Assembly (NCBI GenBank): GCA_013433145.1
Contig: CM024168.1
Location: 3,968,001-4,032,000, forward strand
Direction of reading: 5' to 3'
Length of the DNA stretch: 64,000 nucleotides
From: Ascaris suum
Taxonomy: Eukaryota; Nematoda; Chromadorea; Rhabditida; Ascarididae
The notes under the pieces were generated by a model, which was given only the letters and a program-made list of their open reading frames with translations, did not search any database and had not been told where the DNA came from. Shown one piece after another: positions 59,933-64,000 of this stretch. Every line of letters starts with the position of its first letter. Within the stretch, counting starts at the first letter, position 1. Position numbers and translations under genes: made by a program.

Positions 59933-60053
59933 CGAGACGGACAAGGCATGTGCGTGGACATGGTTATAATGTGCGTAACGAGTATTGTACGGGTTCGCTG
60001 ATTTCAAGACAAGTAGTCATCACGGCTGGTCATTGTATTCAAGGAAAGCGTGG
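59933..60053 (+). CDS. trypsin-like serine protease (S1) exon with catalytic His
   Basis: The exon lies between the acceptor AAGTTTCAG and a good donor (GTAATA) and reads HVRGHGYNVRNEYCTGSLIS then RQVVITAGHCIQGKR. This is the N-terminal barrel of a chymotrypsin-fold protease: the first disulfide Cys (YCTGSLIS, normally CGGTLIS) and the catalytic His in TAGHC (normally TAAHC). The short, Pro-Trp-less stretch before the Cys and the Thr-Gly in place of Gly-Gly resemble divergent nematode S1 proteases (compare the DUF316 group). The exon starts and ends with split codons, so it is part of a larger gene; the catalytic Asp and Ser exons were not found in the window. Confidence 0.8.
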
Positions 60054-60325
60054 GTAATAAATACTTTTTCAACTCATGGGAAGGATATTTTCAAATGACT
60101 TCTGAAATAAGCGCAAACTTATCGATATTCGTTTGCAATTGACCATAGGTGTTGAGGAGTATTAAAGGGGCTGTGATCAAGGACACAGATATGCATGCTT
60201 ACTCCTTTCCCGTCCTCCACTTACATGAAGCACTACTTGCGCAGTAAGCATCATTCAGCTTGTTGTTTGCAGCTGTTTGTCTGTACCACCACTATATTGT
60301 TAACTTTTCGCTACATGCGATGAGA

Positions 60326-60395
60326 TTACAACACGACAACACAACACAATGCGACGCAACAACGAGCGACGCTTAAACGTCGTTGTAGATTCATC
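60326..60395. repeat. CAACA/ACGAC-rich tract
   Basis: A run of ACAACACGACAACACAACAC followed by GCGACGCAACAACGAGCGAC. Simple, biased sequence in the intron after the catalytic-His exon of the protease. A partly self-complementary GACG...CGTC pair lies at its end. Confidence 0.6.
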
Positions 60396-62745
60396 TAATA
60401 CGTGGCTATTTGACGTTCAAATCAGCAGCCACTGGAGCGAGCATTATGAAAGTTATCGCTTCATAGACCATAGAATGACATCCTAAATCGTCATCAATGT
60501 TGATCTAGCAAATTTGAAAAAAAAAATTCACTAACATTCAAATATGGAATGAAAATTTCCATGCATCCTATATTGGTCAAATTTTCGTTGTTGAAACATG
60601 TGTTTCATTTTTTGTTTGTAATTTATGTAAGAGGTTGGTCTCGTCCATGGCAAGCAAAAACATATATCGTACCAGTTGTCCAATCGTTCATGCATTCAAT
60701 AACATCAACACCCTCTTGCATTCATTTTCAAGCACACATACAACGAAAATGTAGCACCTTCAGTTACTGTGTTCTCCAGAAATTTGCGCGCTTGCGCCTC
60801 TTTAATTTAAAGTTTAGATATTGAATATTATTTATTATAGAATTTATTGAAGAATATTATTTATCAGAATTGAATGAGGATCTTAGCAAAGGAAATGCAT
60901 GTGCTTGCTCATTGTAACCGTAACTAATGTCAACAAAAGTGAAAGGGATGACAAAAGTTCGATTCTATTATTGACCTTCACTATAGATAATCATATGAGA
61001 CTCTAGTGACCAATCCTATATCACTCGCATTTTAATCGATGCTTAAACACATGTGCATATTGAAACGTAAATAGCAGAAGAGGTTTTTTGAGTTTTTTGA
61101 ATATTTAATGAGGCAATATTTTGGCATTCGATATGAATACATTTCCAACGTGGCAAATAAAATAGGTGACAAACTGCTTCCGGCACATTAACAGTTCAAT
61201 ATGTTGTGCTGAGCGCAATAATTTTTCGATAACAGTTGACGGTGCTTCTTAACTTCTTATTGATAATGGTTTTTCTTCTTAAATGATGAATATTTCCTCC
61301 TACTGTATAAGTTGCTAGTAGATCTCTTCTCTTTTAAACGAATCCCCTCCAAACTTTCCGACAAAGCAAAATGCACTTATCAACCCCTTTTCTTTCCATC
61401 GTAAAGTATGGGATGCGATTTATTTTTTGCATTTAAAACGTTATATATTCTTGATGAAGCCTACAGAGAATTGCTGGGGGAGAGAGGAAGGAAGGGGAAA
61501 ATAGATAATCCCTTTACTTAAAACTAACCTCTTCAGTGATCATCTGCTGTTTTTTACAACCCTACCGACTGTAGCTATTGAAAAACGCTTTCACAAACTA
61601 CCATTGTTATTTAGGGTACTTTTGAGCTATTATGAACCACGCAGAAAGGAGCAGCGTTTTCTTTTTATTGGCTATTCAGGTCGCATTCTGGCGCCTTCTC
61701 CATCCCCTTAAATGGCTGGAGTGTGGAAGTGGAAAATGCCTCAGAAAATCAAAATGGACAAAGCAAAAATTGAGCAAAAAGAAAAAATCAAGCAGAATGG
61801 GGACGGGAAGAAAACTATCCGTACTTGTATGTGATAGTAAAGATAGTTGCGCCTTCCACAAAATAGTATTCATTTGGAAGAATTTTTACGTTCACAACAA
61901 AGTTCTTCAAGATCTTTTCCTTTTTAAGCGTTTATTTTATGCGATATAACTTCCGCTCTTGTTCAAATGTCCACATTGTTTTTTAAAACTCTTTCCTACT
62001 TGTTCAGTTTTTTTTTACTGCAATGAGCAGTTTGCTTCTTATCCACTTTTGCTGCTTGTTCCATTCTTTATGTCATAGTTCATTCACCTTCTATCACCTT
62101 ACCTTAAGCGTTCCTTCGAAACTTTTGCAAAACAATAATACTGGATCAGAATAGATACGGAATTTGGTTAGTCGACTATTTCAAAAAGTAGAATTTGACT
62201 TGCTGTTTTTGCAGAAAACTTTGTGTATAAGAGAATCATTCATTAATTACTACCAAAAAAAGAGATTTCGAACGATGAAATTGAAAGAAATTGTCAAGAC
62301 ATTTGTTTTCATTTGAGACAAACGGTTTTGAGATCGAGCTGGAGATAGCTCCAAAGCACTATGCCCTATGTTCAATAAATATAACAAGCAACATTGAGCA
62401 TTCTAATATTGAACAAAAAAGCATAAACCGAATATTGTAGTTGAAAGCTTTACAAAGAAAAAATTTCAAATTCTCGACTATTTGGAAGACTAGCCGAATC
62501 CATCCCGACAATAGCAGAATCGATTTATAATTATCTCTCAATTTGAGGAGTGATGGTAATTCGTTTATTTGCTTGGATTTCGTAGATTTTTTTAACATCG
62601 TAAAAAAATGTCCTTTGAAAATGTTTCAAAACACCTCGATTCTATTTTAAAAAAAACTCTTCATCTAAGTTTCCTTTTACAAAAGAAAAATGATCTTTTT
62701 TTGCTGAAATAATAAAGGTTTGAAACGCGAAAATCGCTCGTTTAG

Positions 62746-62830
62746 GTCGACGCTAATGGTGAACTTTCTCGACAAGAAGAAGCTCGTTTTATTTCGAACA
62801 GTTCGGAAATTCTACATATTCCGGCAACAT
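62746..62830 (+). CDS. possible downstream exon of the S1 protease gene
   Basis: The segment runs from GTTTAG to a perfect donor GTAAGT and reads VDANGELSRQEEARFISNSS then EILHIPAT. The EILHIP stretch resembles the S1 strand often written I.IHP that precedes the catalytic-Asp loop. Its phase (0 at entry) does not match the phase-2 exit of the His exon, so at least one exon would have to lie between them in 60.05-62.75 kb. Assignment to the protease is tentative. Confidence 0.3.
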
Positions 62831-62925
62831 GTAAGTTTTCAACTTGATTTTTTACCACTCATTTTTTGTGCATTTCTATAAAAAGTTGAAATTAACAAAA
62901 TGCGCTAGGTTTGTGCACTGTGTAG

Positions 62926-62966
62926 CGTTTATACCGTTCGATAGTTCTACTAGCGAACAACCTCAG
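62926..62966 (+). CDS. possible short exon following 62746-62830
   Basis: A 41-base segment between GTGTAG and the donor GTAAAC reads FIPFDSSTSEQPQ. Its entry phase fits the phase-1 exit of the preceding candidate, giving a continuous ...HIPAT-S-FIPFD. The acceptor is weak, and a better-looking CTAG at 62908 would put a stop in frame. Function unknown. Confidence 0.2.
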
Positions 62967-63506
62967 GTAAACCTCAGGCAAGGCACCACTGAAACTTGAT
63001 CGGTGTGAATTATATTCAAGCATCTTTCCAAAACAAAATTCTCATCGACTTTTCATTTCCTCTGTGTTCTTCATAGACAAAGGTGCCATGAAAATCGCAA
63101 ATCTATTTTGCTGGATTGTTATTACTCGAGTGAATCCAAATAGAGAATAACTTAAAAACGTATAGAATTCGAAGGATCGTTTGCGAAAAACACATAGGGC
63201 ATTTTTTCTGCTCTTGAATATTGGTGCAGCTAGTTAGTTTTTTCCTACCGGAATTACAAAAAGCTCATATCGTGTTAGCTCCCTTTCCCTTACCATGCAT
63301 TTCCAATGGTTTAAAATTCCTTAGTTGAACTCGAGAAAGCGTTGATTAAATTTTCACTATTTTTGCTGTCTGTTTTCTTCATGTGAAAAGTGCAGTCCGT
63401 TTCTGTAGTTGTCTTTCTTCAAACTGGGATATTTCGTCAACAAAGTAGTTTCTAGTGCAGAAAATGTTTTGCTGCACAGTGTTTTCCAGAAAAGAAAAGT
63501 CCCTAT

Positions 63507-63755
63507 CTAAGACGAAGTCCTTTCTTTGTTACGAAGCTTCCAAGCCTTCGCAATAGATATTAATTTCTCTTCTCTTGCACTCCGACTTCCAGCCCGAATT
63601 CGAAGTCTGGGCCTGAGAGGTTTGCTCACATTTTGGTGCATTTCACTTGGCATCCTGTAGATTCTATTTGGCCGCAGCCAGCTCAGCTTTTCTACTTTCC
63701 ATCCAATTGTTGACTTGGTCAATGAATTGCGGGCGATCGATGGCTCAAATTTCAT
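63507..63755 (-). other. GC-richer minus-strand block, possibly broken coding DNA
   Basis: One minus-strand frame of 82 codons is open. A second gives FIDQVNNWMESRKAELAAAK followed by two stops within a run that otherwise looks coding. Base composition and absence of A/T tracts differ from the neighbourhood. No family recognised; it could be a gag-like or other repeat fragment. Confidence 0.2.
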
Positions 63756-64000
63756 TTAGTGGGTGAACATCAAGCGGCACATAACCAAAAGACAATGAGG
63801 TCGAACATCATAGAATGTCGTTTTGCATAATTGTATGTCGCTGCATGCCGTTGATTTTTCTCGGCATTTTTTCATCGCCTCTCATCAACTCTTCATTTTA
63901 TTAATCAGCGATTCTTTATAGAATGGACCGGATATAGCTCTCCTTTTATTAACGCGACCGGTAACGGTTTGCGACCCAAAACGTCGAAATTCGAGCGAAC

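Overview
This window is AT-rich eukaryotic DNA (about two thirds A+T by eye). It has spliced genes, long introns and no bacterial operon structure. Introns end in TTTTCAG or TTTGCAG-type acceptors. The main gene has an untemplated acceptor-like polypyrimidine-AG only six bases before its start codon, the usual arrangement for spliced-leader trans-splicing. The distribution of long (TA)n tracts, G/C homopolymer runs and decayed transposons also fits a nematode genome. The species cannot be named from this sequence; a parasitic nematode is plausible but is inference.

Layout. 1-6.5 kb: repeat-rich flank with two long TA tracts (one the centre of a perfect 18-bp-armed palindrome), an antisense GC-richer broken reading stretch (3.4-4.1 kb, minus), and a decayed Ty3/gypsy-type integrase remnant (4.4-4.93 kb, plus). 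6.59-22.64 kb: one complete, apparently intact 13-exon gene for a secreted/lysosomal beta-glucuronidase (glycoside hydrolase family 2), 658 residues. It runs from a signal-peptide exon to a stop followed by two AATAAA signals, every exon junction is phase-compatible, and both catalytic glutamates are present. 22.7-58.4 kb: about 36 kb with no gene I can recognise. It holds microsatellites, G/C runs, a GACA-type repeat, a possible Tc1/mariner transposase scrap (33.1-33.4 kb, minus), an unrecognised near-open minus-strand frame (46.1-46.5 kb) and a 238-bp TA tract (54.8-55.0 kb). 58.46-62.97 kb: the 5' part of a trypsin-like (S1) serine protease gene on the plus strand. It has a candidate signal-peptide exon, a clear catalytic-histidine exon (ITAGHC) and two weaker candidate downstream exons. 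The rest of that gene, with the catalytic Asp and Ser, was not found here and may lie beyond 64 kb.

Function. The two genes share a strand and both appear to make secretory-pathway hydrolases, one a glycosidase and one a protease. They are too far apart (36 kb) to suggest an operon, and no functional link is claimed. I found no convincing tRNA, rRNA, CRISPR array or novel multi-gene system. The less ordinary items are the TA-core palindromes, the one-stop minus-strand frame at 46 kb, the antisense coding-like block at 3.4-4.1 kb, and the divergent Ser/Thr-rich tail of the glucuronidase.
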